64,000 nucleotides of DNA, taken from Gossypium raimondii (taxonomy: Eukaryota; Streptophyta; Magnoliopsida; Malvales; Malvaceae). Under the pieces are notes generated by a model that had not been told where the DNA came from, made no database searches, and was given only the letters and a program-made list of their open reading frames with translations. Every line of letters begins with the position of its first letter. The stretch's first letter is position 1. The stretch spans positions 47,525,733-47,589,732 of the forward strand of contig NC_068571.1 of NCBI RefSeq assembly GCF_025698545.1. Direction: 5' to 3'. The position numbers and the translations under genes are program-made. Of the stretch, positions 48,699 through 60,613 are shown piece after piece.

Positions 48699-49026
48699 AG
48701 TGCAGGTTAATGTCAAAATGGATGAGAAAAGTGGCCTTAAAATGGCCTATTTTCGTCCACATGGGCAGAGACACGAGCATGTGTCCCTTGCTTCTAAGAA
48801 AATTTTTGAAATTTTGCGATAATTCTCTGAGTGCCCGGTTTAGTCCCGATTCACTTCTAAGGTGAATATTGGGCCTCAAAGGTTCATCTAAGGGACAATA
48901 TGAGTGTTATATGATTGATTCTTAATATGTGTAATAAAGGTTGAGAAATGTCTGTATTTAATTTGTAAAGTTCGGTAATGCTCTGTAACCCTGTTCTGGT
49001 AACGGATAAGGGTTAGGAGTGTTACA

Positions 49027-50653
49027 CTTATTTCATAGTATGCCCTTAAACTATTTATTTTGTTTGAGTTAAGTACTTAAACTAGTTTTTGACCAATTCG
49101 ATTATCTAAACTTTATTTCGTTATTGAAGTTGGGCCTTGTCGTTAGAGCCGTTAAAAAACATATCAACCAATCAGATTTTATCACATCATCATCTTATTA
49201 AAATATGATTAAAAAATATTTTTATATTAATATTAAAATATAATATTAGTTTTTCTTATGGCATAGGCGTAAGTGTCACGGACCGCAGTTCAAACTCCAA
49301 GTCCGTGACATAAGGGGGTAGTGGAGAGGATATTAATGTCAATATTAATATAACGGAAATGAATAAAGCTTAGCGGTTTGACCAAAAATAGTTTAAGTAC
49401 CTAATTCAAATAAAGGCAATAGTTTAAAGACTACTTGTTAAATTTAAGTTATATAATTATATTCTTATTGAAATTTGTTTCAAATATATAACATTATAAT
49501 TTAAATTTACAATCATTATATTTTAACAATATTTAAAATACAAGTTATATATTGAAATTAGATTTTAAAAATAGTTAATATTAATGTCTTACAAATATTT
49601 AAAGTTTATATTTCATAGATTAAAATATTAATAATGAATTACAATAAATAATTTTTTATATTCTTACTAAAATATCATAATATTAACGAATTTGAAGATT
49701 GTTTAAATTCATATTTTTATTTTGTAACATTATGTCCTAAATGAACATTTTATTTTTCAAAATTACTTTTTTACCATAATAGTTGGTAATACTAAATACT
49801 TAATTTAAATCAAACTTTTCAAAAATACTTTACATGGACATTTTTTACATCACTTTTCTAAAAACAATGAGAAACTGATCCTAAGCGATTTTAATCAAAT
49901 TTAAACTCTTAAGTTGTTGGCTATTTAATAAATATGTATTAAATAATTCATATTATTTTATAAATTTTAATAAATTTATAGATAATCTTAGTAAAAATTA
50001 TATTAAAATATTTGATAAATAATAATTTAAAAATTATGATATTAAAACAATTTTCAAAGAGGAATAAAATACTTTTAAATAAATATTTAAACTCTAATAT
50101 TTTTAAAAATAATATAGGACGTGGGCATGAATGACCATAAATAAAAGTTAGTTTTAATATAATTTTAACACTTTTAAGTAAAATATTTTTTAATAATAAA
50201 ACGAATTTGATTGGGAAATCCAGTGGTCAATAGGAGATTCATTAGCTCGTTATTTAGTCTGAATCAATGAAATGACGGAATCTATAAAAATAACTCAATA
50301 GGCTATACTCTCTTCTATTCTATTTAGTGTTTAACCTTTTTATTTGTAGTAGTTTGAGATTGATTCTAGAGATTAGAAGTATTAAATTCGTGCATTAATA
50401 ACGTCTTGTAAGCAAAGGTATTGATACCTATAACTTCAATACCTTCAAGTATTGATATCTTCAAGGCATGTATTATTTCTTCATAAATGGGATTCGGTAT
50501 CATACCCTTGTAGATAGTGTTGTGGCTACTAACTTGCCATGTATTGATGCGTAAGGTTAGTTATCAATATCATGCCCTCTAAAAAATGCTATTAGACACT
50601 ATGTTAGGGGTATCAGTAATACCCGTATTGATACTTAACTTAAAAACTAGAAA
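49027..50653 (+). repeat. Segmental duplication, copy 1
   Basis: Runs from the LTR end to about 50653 and is repeated in the same order at 50879-51046 plus 61740-63272. It opens with a TIR-like element (about 49033-49440, arms containing CTTAAACTATTT and GTACTTAAACTA), followed by AT-rich DNA and TATTGATAC-rich DNA. Positions 49274-49310 hold a 10-bp perfect inverted repeat (TGTCACGGAC / GTCCGTGACA) absent from copy 2. Confidence 0.7.
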
Positions 50654-50878
50654 AATTAAATTTTAGAAAAAAGAGTAAAATGACTAAATTTCAAATATGC
50701 AAAAGTATATTGACTTTTGCCATATTTTAACTTTCTTAAATTCTAATTACTTTTTAAAAGTTCTTTTGGAATTATAAGTAATACTAAAAGACAATCGTTT
50801 ATGTTTTGTTTTTGGAAAAGCACTTTTATTTATAATCCAATATATTTTATCTAATATTTATATTGGTATATAATTAGG

Positions 50879-51046
50879 CTTATTTCATAGTAAGCCCTTA
50901 AACTATTTATTTTGTTTGAGTTAAGTACTTAAACTAGTTTTTGACCAATTCGGTTATCTAAACTTTATTCGGTTATTGAAGTTGGGCCTTGTCGTTAGAG
51001 CCATTAAAAAAACATAACAACCAATCAAATTTTGTCACATCGTCAT
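50879..51046 (+). repeat. Segmental duplication, copy 2, left part
   Basis: Matches 49027-49190 closely (CTTATTTCATAGTA, GTTGGGCCTTGTCGTTAGAG). It ends at GTCAT, where the Ogre element is inserted, and resumes at 61740. Confidence 0.8.
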
Positions 51047-53461
51047 TGTACAAACCCAATAATGCCCGGGCCCAACTAAACCTAGAATGGCCCAACACAT
51101 GTAAGCCCAATTGAACTAGCCCAATACTGCAGAAAACCCTAGCAGCAAGTAGCCGCAACAAGCAGTAACCTCCCCAGCCTCCAGCCGCCGCAGGACTCGG
51201 AGATCGGCCTCCCCACGCGCGCCGTTCGCTCCACGACACCTGCAAAAACGAATTCAAAGAATCCAAAAGAGAAAAAACAGCAAAGACAGATATTGATTTT
51301 ATTATTTTTCTTTTTCTTTTTCAGGCTATAAAAAGCCTTTAGAAATCTGTAAAATGGGGGATTTTGGAGTGTAAAAAAAACACAAACAGAAATCAGAGAA
51401 AAGATTAAAAGTACAGATTCGATTTTTTTTAAACAAAGGTTTTTTCCGTCTTATTTAATTGGTGTTTGTCATTTGCGTCTTTTTTCTTTTTTCCTTTTTT
51501 TATTTCGTTTAAAATATAAAAAAGGGAAAGGAAGCTTACCTCTTTCGCCGGAGTCGTCGATCGGCGCCACCTCCGTCGCGATCGGAGCTGTGGCATGTGG
51601 AAGCAAGGCGTGGCGGCTTGGGTATAGAACCTAGCAGAGAACAAAAAGGGGAGGGTGCGACATTTTTTTTGTTTTGTTTTAAAATGGTTTATGAAAATTT
51701 TTAAAGGAAAAATTAGGTTTTATTGAAACTTCAAAACGGCGCCGTTTTATCCAAGCCTTGACCTGCGGTGACCCGACCCAAAGGGAGGATCCGCGCTCGG
51801 CTTTAAAGGTTTAATTGCGCAATTGGCCCCTCTTTTCTGCGATGCGTTCCAATTAAGTTCTTTCTACTTATTTTAAAAATTAGGCCACGTATTTGATCCG
51901 CGTTTCAATTCGGCCCCAGCTGCGCAGCGTTTTGGGAGGAAGGAATAATTTCCTTTTTAGTCCCCCATTGTTTCTCTCGCGTTCAAATTGATCTTTTTTT
52001 TAAATGTTATTCTAAATTTGCCCCATTCCTTTGTTTTTAACTCAATTTAATCTTTTTCCGTTTCATCATAATTATGCTACATTATTTTATTTTATTTTTA
52101 TTTATTGTTATCATTATTAACATTATTATTATTATTTCATTCATACATACGCATATTTTATGTATAACATACATGCATATTTAATATATATATTTTAAGC
52201 TTTTATACATGCATGCATATATTTCATTCACACATTTTAAAATTTCTTCTTATATAGTTTTTCACATGCTTATATTTTATACATACTTACACATTTTTTA
52301 TTTTGTAAATATATATATATATATATACATATTTTTATATTTTATTTTATTGATTCACATGTACATATTTTATTTATTATTATTTTATCTTCACCACTCC
52401 CACACTTAAAATACACATACATTTTTATAATATATTTATGTACATATTTTTCTTTAAAATCATTGTAAATATTTTTATCATTTTTATATACATATTGTAC
52501 ATATATATATGTATTTGAATATATACGTATGCAAATTTTCACGATTTACCTATGTATATATACTTATACATTTTATTTTTCTATTCGTAAATATATACAT
52601 ATGCATTTTTATTATATACATTTATTTTTTATACATGTTTTTTGTTTGTTTTATTGGATATATTTCATTTATTTTATTTGCATGTGTTAGAAGTTTGCGA
52701 CTTTATTGTTATATTATATTTGTATATATATTTGGTAAATATATGTTCATATATGCTTTAAATTAGAGTTTTTGCTTCATATTATACAGTAACTTTTGAT
52801 ATACCCTTTTCGAAAATATATTTTGGTTTTAACCGTACGCCAAATTTATTTTCTTGATTTGAAGGTTTTTTTTGTGAATAAAAAAACAATATTTAAGGTT
52901 TTGGGATTTTCGAGAAAAATTGAGCCCTAACGTATTGGGTTCCGATTTTCTTTGCTAACTTCAAATTACCAAGGATATTCTTTATTTTAAATACGAGCAC
53001 CAAAAATCATTTTTGGGAACTTAATTTGTCGTGCCCTAACGTATTGGGTGTGGCATGTTACTTTCTCGAAATGAATATTTTCGCATAAAATAAAAGTGAT
53101 ATTCAAAGTTCGGGAATTATGAGGAATTGTACCCTAACGTATTGGGAATCGATTTCTTTACATGACTTGAACAATTTGTTATCCTTTTGCAAATTTCATC
53201 ATTCAAGCTTATTTTAAAATCTTTTTAACTTTCGACACTAAGACATTAAATGATCAATTTGGTACCGATTTTGGGCGTCACGAGGGTGCTAACCCTTCCT
53301 CGTGCGTAACCGACTCCCGAACTTGTTTTCTCAAAATTCGTAGACCAAAATAATTTTTAAGGTGACCCGATCACACCTTAATAAAGGATTGGTGGCGACT
53401 CCAGTTTTGTTTTTTAAAGTCGACAACTAAATTTTTTGTTTTCAAAAAGACGGTTTCGACA
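51047..53461 (+). repeat. 5' LTR of the Ogre/Tat element
   Basis: 2,415 bp, TGTACAAACCC to GGTTTCGACA. TATA-like GCTATAAAAAGCC is at about 51326-51338. An (AT)n run at about 52308-52327 is longer in the 3' LTR. Confidence 0.88.
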
Positions 53462-53464
53462 GCT

Positions 53465-53483
53465 TGGCGACTCCACTGGGGAC
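53465..53483 (+). other. Primer binding site (tRNA-Arg type)
   Basis: TGGCGACTCCACTGGGGAC, 3 bp after the LTR. Complementary to the 3' end of a plant tRNA-Arg(ACG) over nearly its full length; recalled from the family, not searched. Confidence 0.75.
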
Positions 53484-53619
53484 TTTAGAGAGTCGAGCCA
53501 TAAACTGATCATATTTGTTTTTGTGTCGAAAATAAAAAAGTTTTAAAAAAAAAAATTCCCTTTGCACTCATTGATGTTTTATCATGGTACTTTGGCAACT
53601 TTGCATTTTACCCTTAAGT

Positions 53620-53740
53620 GGGAGCGAGAAACTAGTCCTTCGTGAGGTTTTCACCTCCGTGCAGGGTAGTGGACCGCTTCCGGGATACATCCGTACCTAT
53701 GTCTTCGTGAGATTTTCATCTCCGCACCAAAGGAAATGTA
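53620..53740 (+). other. Leader stem-loops downstream of the PBS
   Basis: GAGGT-TTTC-ACCTC (about 53644-53657) and GAGAT-TTTC-ATCTC (about 53708-53721), both preceded by CTTCGT. They correspond to the pair in the composite element at 28480-28620. Confidence 0.45.
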
Positions 53741-54074
53741 TCCCTCGAATCGAACTCGATCCACATGAGCCTATAATGGGTGAGGATCGAGGAATCTGCT
53801 GGTTCGGGTACCCTTACTTTAGAAACTAGCCCTCATATAGTAAACCTTAGGAATTTACCCTAGGTAGAGCTATACCAAACCCTAGTGGATTCCTGAATAA
53901 ATGTTCTTGCTATTTCATGTTTGTATTGGATTATATCTTTTTGGATACTGACTTGGGTTTATTTGGTTTTGATTGAATGACATCATGATTGCATCGCATT
54001 TGCATTGTAGAAAAGAGATGTTGATTCAAGTTTGATTACTAGTTTAGAAAGCCTATCATAAGAAAACGGATTTC

Positions 54075-54330
54075 TTGATAAAATGGAAAATAGTACGGCA
54101 GCCTGAATATATTCCGAGAAATACAAGAAGGGCGATGGAAGAATTCATGACTTTACCTCGGGGCCCGAGGATTCAAGATGATTGTCTAAAAGCTTTTAAC
54201 TGGCCAAATTTCTTAAAGAAGCTAATGAGCATTACGAGGATAGGCAGACAACGGATTGCGACCAGACTCAAGCGGAAGGAGCTAGCAGTGACATCCTTTG
54301 GAAGTTCACGAGGTTTATCTTAACATCCGG
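54075..54330 (+). pseudogene. Decayed N-terminal gag region
   Basis: FLKKLMSITRIGRQR in the 54075-54323 frame corresponds to the FLKKLTNITGMSEQW block in the gag halves at 29.3 and 30.5 kb. Intervening sequence is deleted and the frame ends shortly after. Non-functional. Confidence 0.4.
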
Positions 54331-54526
54331 ATGAAGAATGAGTATATGTCTTTGCTTCGAGTATGAGGGCAAAGCCGTATATATATCCGCTTTATGTAAA
54401 GAAATTTGCCCTCTAGTAAGGTTTTCTAAATGGAATTGAATCAGAATCAACGTCTCTTTTTGCATTCATCTCATGCATTTGCATTACATAGCATCATATG
54501 CATTAAAATCCATTGAAAGAGCCTAA

Positions 54527-55543
54527 TTGAGTGAAATTATTTCAGTTAAATCGGAAAACCAACACCCTCACGGCACCCAAGCAAAGGCTAGAGAAATGGA
54601 CGAAAGGTTGGAGAAATTAGAGCAAATGCAAGTGCGGATACAAGACCAATTGACCAAATTTCAGCAAGATATGAGAGATCAGCTATTAGAATTCCAAAGA
54701 GATATGATGAGCCAATTAACTCAGTTATTGGGTAAATGGTTAGAAAAAGGGAAAAGTCCAGTGGTTCACTTTGGGGATAATAATGAAGATCCTGCCTATC
54801 CCCCAAAATCTATCCCAATAAGTGTTCAGATCTAGCCAGATGCACACCCACGAGGGGCACTCTTTACTATCAGGCCTCAACAATATCAGACTGGTACATC
54901 GACACTGATGAATCACTCGACAGGCCCAGGTTGTAATCTAAGAGGCAATCTAACCAGTCCTGTTGCTCTTAATGACCCAGCAGAAACAAAGCAGGCAAGA
55001 GTAGAGCGCCCAGATACTGTAAAAGCCCCAAGGAATAAGGGGAATAAGGTGGATAATGCAGGCAGGTATAATAGGGGCTACTCAAAACCAACTATTGTGG
55101 GGCAGTCAAAGACAAAGATCACCAACCATCAGGCCCCTTTAAAGCAAGAACCTTGCATGAGAACAAATACAGGAGGGCTTCAGTTCACACCCATACCGAT
55201 GTCGTATAGAGAGTTATATCAAGGCTTATTTGATGAACACGTTGTTTCCCCTTTTCATGTGAAGCCTCTACAACCTCCGTATCCTGAATGGTATGATGCG
55301 AACGCACAATGTGACTACCATGCGGGAATTACAGGACATTCAATAGAGAATTGCACTGCCTTCAAGAAGCTGGTTGAGAAACTCATCAACATGGGTGTTG
55401 TCATGTTTGGTGACTCATCGAGGGCAGAAAATTCACTACCCAATCACATTGATAATAGGATGAATGCGACATATGAAGAAGAGTTGGAAAGCGCTCATAT
55501 CAATGTCGTATATGAAGACACACTTGAAAAGGGACCTTATTAG
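54527..55543 (+). pseudogene. Tat/Ogre gag, interrupted by one stop
   Basis: A 339-codon frame with one TAG at 54833-54835. The N-terminal part is a coiled coil (about residues 18-65: MDERLEKLEQMQVRIQDQ, then repeated QLLEFQRDM heptads). The middle is basic and disordered. The C-terminal part contains CDYHAGITGHSIENC, a zinc-knuckle-like motif, followed by FKKLVEKLINMGVV. This is a capsid/nucleocapsid-type protein of a retrotransposon. It ends at TAG 55541-55543. Confidence 0.7.
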
Positions 55544-55849
55544 GTATCCACCCTTATAAACTTGAGAGCGTCTAAATAATAGGATTGTAAAAGAAATCTC
55601 TGTAGCATCTGGGGCTTACTTAGAGTAATGTTCAGAACACACTTTTTGCTTTCAGCCTAGAAGTAATAAGAATTTCTTTGTGAAATAAGCTCACGTCTGA
55701 ATATTATTATTTTAATAAATACATTATTGCAATCATCTTTGAGCAAATGTTCTTTCAGTCTTTACGTTTTCTTCTTCCTTTTAGATTTTTTCTACCAAAT
55801 CATTCATTCGTTCATTCATATTATTCATACATTCTTTTGTATATTCTTT

Positions 55850-56160
55850 AGTACTCACTATGGGTCCCCAAATATCAATGACATGAATGACACTGCCACA
55901 GATTTAGAATCTCCTTTTGAGTGAGACATGTGTTTAGAGGGATCTCACAACTTTGAAGATGACATGGATCGTAGCTTATTTCTGGACTTATTAAGGATGG
56001 TAGGGCAGGAAGAAAATTTTACCTCATGAGGAGACAATAGAAACTGTGACTTTGAGGGAACATGTATGACCGAAAAAGTAATACGTTGTTGGGTTACTTC
56101 AAGCATTCAAAGATGCCTTCGCATGGTGATACCAGGATGTACCCGGTTTAAGCGTCGTCA
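55850..56160 (+). pseudogene. Remnant of the region leading into reverse transcriptase
   Basis: LLRMVGQEE (about 55990) and, after frameshifts, AFKDAFAW followed by YQDVPGL (about 56105-56150) resemble the segment just upstream of the RT domain in Tat elements. Several stops and frameshifts. The RT core itself is absent. Confidence 0.4.
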
Positions 56161-56224
56161 TTGCAATCTGAACAACAGCACGATATCAGAAATTTACAGT
56201 ATGTTCAAGGCGAATATCATGAAT

Positions 56225-56655
56225 GGTGCAATGAAAACTCTACCGGGGCAATGCCACCCTTTTTAGTTCATCACGATTTTTTCTATTGAAGTTGAAATTC
56301 TTTCTCTCCGGGTATTGGCTGAGCAAGTTGGATGAAGCAGAATAGATCCGATCGCAATGTGATCAATTGAACTTGATAGAAGGAAGAAGATTAAAAGCTA
56401 TTCATCACGGTCAGATGTACCAGAAATAAATGATGCAAGCCTATAACAAAAGGTTCATCCTAGAGAATTCCACGAGGGTGACCAAATGTGAAGATCCTCC
56501 CTCTACAAAAAAATATCTTGGAGGGAAGCGGATGCCAAATTAGAATGAACCTTATGATTATAAAGAAGGTTTCTTTTCAAAGGAGCTTTGATTTTGAGCG
56601 AGATGGATGATAAACTTGCAAAGTCCTGTAAACTCAGATTCAGTCGGGAAATACT
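56225..56655 (+). pseudogene. Remnant of the integrase C-terminal region
   Basis: Shifting frames give VEVEILSLRVLAE (about 56288), QCDQLNLIEGRRLKAI (about 56355) and AYNKRFILENSTRV (about 56440), which resemble the integrase C-terminus of Tat/Ogre elements. It follows the RT-start remnant directly, so about 3-4 kb of pol has been lost by inference. Confidence 0.45.
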
Positions 56656-56679
56656 CCGCTTAAAGAAGGAGAGGACCAA

Positions 56680-56865
56680 GGTGAAAACCCGCAAAGGGCA
56701 GTTTGAGTCAAAAAAAAAGAAAAAGAAATGATGTGAAAAAATGAAAAGATGAAAATAAAAAATGAAAAATAAAATGGAGAGGCTAAGGTGAAAACCCGCA
56801 AATGGCGCCTTAGACCAAAGGGGATTTGAGTTGAAAACCCGAAAAGGGCGGCTCAAATATTGATT
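56680..56865 (+). repeat. Three copies of an AAAACCCG...GGGC motif
   Basis: GTGAAAACCCGCAAAGGGC near 56680, GTGAAAACCCGCAAATGGC near 56788 and TTGAAAACCCGAAAAGGGC near 56832. Each can form a short CCC/GGG stem. Between them lies an A-rich stretch. Confidence 0.5.
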
Positions 56866-58009
56866 AGAATGGGGCATGAGATTATCGGAGTAGCTCAAAT
56901 ACTGATCAGAATGGGGCATGCAATGGTCTTGCTATACCAGAATCAACAGGAAAGGGTAGGCGACATCTTGGGGCATCGACAAAGTACTCCTAAACACATG
57001 TCAAACTCAAAATGATCTTCAGAAAGTCTGTACAGCAAAGTTCAAGCTGCGATATTTGGGGCACCTAATCCTTAAATTATTTTTTATTATTCTTGGAACA
57101 CTTCATTCATTTCCAAGATATGCGTTCCTAAATCAATTTCTTTGTTATCCATCTTTATTATCTTTGATAACTTATTCATTTCGAGCTATACTCAGAACCA
57201 ACTCAATTCTTATCCATGATTTTTTTTTGCAAGCATGTTGCACTAGAATAATGATTAATGGACCCATAAAACTTTCATAATGGAAGTTTTGCATATTACT
57301 CTAGAAGTTTCTGAATAATATAGGAACCTCAAACAGGACTGTTATTTAGAACGCACCAGGTTGGAAATCTGATAAGGAAAAGTCTAAATTCAGACCATCT
57401 TTTTGAGTTTTTGCTGTCTAAAACATCGATTGAACAATACGGCAAGATGTCGTGTTTGTGACAAAGCTTAGATGAACAAGCAAGCAATGATCACCGAATA
57501 ATAATAAGAAGTTTTTCTTAGAGAATAAAATTCTTCATTTGTGCATAAGCATTTGGTAGGACACCCTGGGAATGGTGTAAGAGACCAAAGAGTTTCACAT
57601 CTTGTATCCTTGAATTGTGATAACAGATGATTGAGAAAAGACCGAATCTTTTTACTCTTGGGTTACAACGGGAGAAAGATGGTACAAATTTTGTGCCCCA
57701 ATAGATCAAACTTGGAGGTTTACAGTGGGGGCAATCTGGTCAAGTGTTTCTTTAGAGACGCCAGCCGAACAAGAAGACGCTATAACACATTAGCGATGAA
57801 ACTTTAACTTTGAGTAATGACAACCCAAGTGATAAAGAAGGATCATTATCAAAATATGACATTCTGCATTCATTCAAATGTCATTCATACACGTCTAGTT
57901 AGGAGCATTTGATTCATTCTGATCATGTCATCCTAATCACTAGGCATAATTAGGTTCATAAATTGAATTATACAGGTCATGTTCTCCAGAGAATAAACCG
58001 GTGAAACCA

Positions 58010-58495
58010 TAGATTTTACTTCCTTAGCAGTGCAGTGGAACAGATTGAAGCTACGACGGCGGATCTGGTTTCCCTGATATTGCAATTAAAAAGATTGAAG
58101 CCACAACGGCGGATCTTATTTCCTTAGCAGTGCAGTGGAACAGATTGAAGCTACGACGGCGGATCTGGTTTCCCTGATATTGCAATTAAAAAGATTGAAG
58201 CCACAACGGCGAATCTTATTTCCTTAGCAGTGCAGTGGAACAGATTGAAGCTACAACGGCGGATCTGGTTTCCCTGATATTGCAATTAAAAAGATTGAAG
58301 CCACAACGGCGGATCTTACTTCCTTAGCAGTGCAGTGGAACAGATTAAAGCTACGACGACGGATCTGGTTTCCCTGATATTGCAATTAAAAAGATTGAAG
58401 CCACAACGGCGGATCTTACTTCCTTAGCAGTACGGTGGAACAGATTGAAGCTACGACGACAGATCTGGTTTCCCCGACATTGCAGTTGAACAAAT
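58010..58495 (+). repeat. 100-bp tandem array, about 5 units
   Basis: TCCTTAGCAG starts at exactly 58021, 58121, 58221, 58321 and 58421. Each unit has two half-repeats sharing AGATTGAAGC and ACGGCGGATCT. Units differ by only a few bases. Located in the 3' untranslated part of the Ogre element. Confidence 0.88.
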
Positions 58496-58499
58496 TGAA

Positions 58500-59210
58500 G
58501 ATTACAGATCTTACCTCCCTAAGCAGTAGTGGAGCAGATCGAAGATGGCGGATTTTACCTCCCTGAAGTTGCAGTGGAGTACATTGAAGCCGATAATTCT
58601 ACTTCCACAGGCGTGATGGAATAGATTGAAGATTTCAGATCTTGCCTCCCTAAGCAATAGTGGAGCAGATCGAAGATGGCGGATTTTACCTCCCTAAAGT
58701 TGCAGTGGAGTACATTGAAGCCAGTAATTCTACTTCCCTGGGCAGCAGTGGAATAGATTGAAGATTTCAGATCTTGCCTCCCTAAGCAGTAGTGGAGCAG
58801 ATCGAAGATGGCAGATTTTACCTCCCTGAAGTTGCAGTGGAATACATTGAAGCCAGTAATGATATTTCCCTGGGCAACAGTGGAATAGATTGAAGATTAC
58901 AGATCTTATCTCCCTGAAGTTGCAGTGGAGCAGACAGAAGTATACCAATCCTATCTCCTTGAAGTTGCAATGGAGTGGATTAAAACAGCAGATCTCATCT
59001 CTCTGAAGTTGCAGTAGAGCAGATCGCATCAGATTTTTCTTGAAGTTGTAGCAGAACAAGTTGAAACTATGGGACTTATCTCCCTGAAGTTGCAGTGGAG
59101 TAGATCAAAGATGGCAAAGTTTGTTCTTTTGAGAAGCTACAACATATGAATCTTATCTCCCCGATATTGCGGTGGAGTGGATTGAAGCACCAGTTCCTAT
59201 ACCTCTGAAG
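58500..59210 (+). repeat. Degenerate tandem repeats (131-bp and shorter)
   Basis: AAGCAGTAGTGGAGCAGATC words recur at about 58521, 58652 and 58784 (period about 131). Further degenerate copies of TCCCTGAAGTTGCAGTGGA follow to about 59200. They share a base motif with the 100-bp array, so both zones probably expanded from one ancestral unit. Confidence 0.7.
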
Positions 59211-59345
59211 ATGCAGTAGGAAGGAACAAGGCTACCTGAAGAAGAGAAGCATTAAAGAAGTTGAGGATCAATAAGACCGGGCACAATTGGGTCTTTTAGT
59301 CTTTGCTCTATTCTCGTTACACGACAATGAGCAAAGAGGGGCAGC

Positions 59346-60574
59346 TGTACAAACCCAATAATGTCCGGGCCCAACTAAACCTAGAATGGCCAACACATGT
59401 AAGCCCAATTGAACTAGCCCAATACTGCAGAAAACCCTAGCAGCAAGTAGCCGCAACAAGCAGCAACCTCCCCAGCCTCCAGCCGCCGCAGGACTCGGAG
59501 ATCGGCCTCCCTACGCGCGCCATTCGCTCCACGACACCTGCAAAAACGGATTCAAAGAATCCGAAAGAGAAAAAACAGCAAAGACAGATATTGATTTTAT
59601 TATTTTTCTTTTTCTTTTTCGGGCTATAAAAAGCCTTTAGAAATCAGTAAAGGGGATTTTGGAGTGTAAAAAAACACAAAGTAAATCGAGAAAAGATTAA
59701 AAGTACTGATTCGATTTTTTTAAACAAAGGTTTTTCCGTCTTATTTAATTGGTGTTCGTCATTTGCGTCTTTTTTCCTTTTTTATTTCGTTTAAAATATA
59801 AAAGGGAAATGAAGCTACCTCTTCGCCGGAGTCGTCGATCGGCGCCACCTCCGTCATGATCGAGCTGTGGCGCACGGTGGAACAGTGGCGTGGCGGCTTG
59901 GGTATAGAACCCTAGCAGAGAACAAAAAGGGGAGGGTGCAACATTTTTTTGTTTTGTTTTAAAATGGTTTATGAAATTTTAAAAGGAAAAATTAGGTTTT
60001 ATTGAAACTTCAAACGGCGCTGTTTATCCAAGCCTTGACCCATGCGGTGACCCGACCAAGGGGAGGATCCGCGCTCGGCTTTAAAGGTTTAATTGCAATT
60101 GGCCCTCTTTTCGCGATGCGTTCCAATTAAGTTCTTTCTACTTATTTTAAAAATTAGGCCACGTATTTGATCCGCGTTTCAATTCGGCCCCAATTGCTTG
60201 ACGTTTTGGGAGGAAGGAATAATTTCCTTTTAGTCCCCATTGTTTCTCTCGCGTTCAAATTGATCTTTTTTAAATGTTATTCTAAATTTGCCCCATTCCT
60301 TTGTTTTTAACTCAATTTAATCTTTTCCGTTTCATCATAATTATGCTACATTATTTTATTTTATTTTTATTTATTGTTATCATTATTAACATTATTATTA
60401 TTATTTCATTCATACATACGCATATTTTATGTATAACATACATGCATATTTAATATATATATTTTAAGCTTTTATACATGCATGCATATATTTCATTCAC
60501 ACATTTTAAAATTTCTTCTTATATAGTTTTTCACATGCTTATATTTTATACATACTTACACATTTTTTATTTTG

Positions 60575-60613
<39 letters not shown>

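Larger units (their letters stand above)
45993..49026 (+). repeat. 3' LTR of the truncated chromovirus
   Basis: 3,034 bp, from TGTAACAGCCTGAATTTTC to GGAGTGTTACA, preceded by GGGGGGAGAGT, the remainder of its polypurine tract. Removing the solo LTR joins this tract to the integrase remnant 43251-44140. It contains the hairpin array 47336-47604 and a hAT-like insertion 48142-48698; without the latter it is about 2.5 kb. Confidence 0.7.

Noticed and set aside
44141..49026. One LTR element with two tandem LTRs
   Set aside because: The two LTRs differ in sequence after the shared TGTAACAGCC and the first has its own AAGGG duplication.
49274..49310. tRNA or SINE gene
   Set aside because: Only a vague B-box word and a stem; no A box, anticodon arm or cloverleaf.
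52209..52766. Hydrophobic ORFs rich in Ile, Tyr and Phe (repeated at 60622-61046)
   Set aside because: Translations of AT-rich LTR sequence; they occur in both LTRs and reflect base composition.
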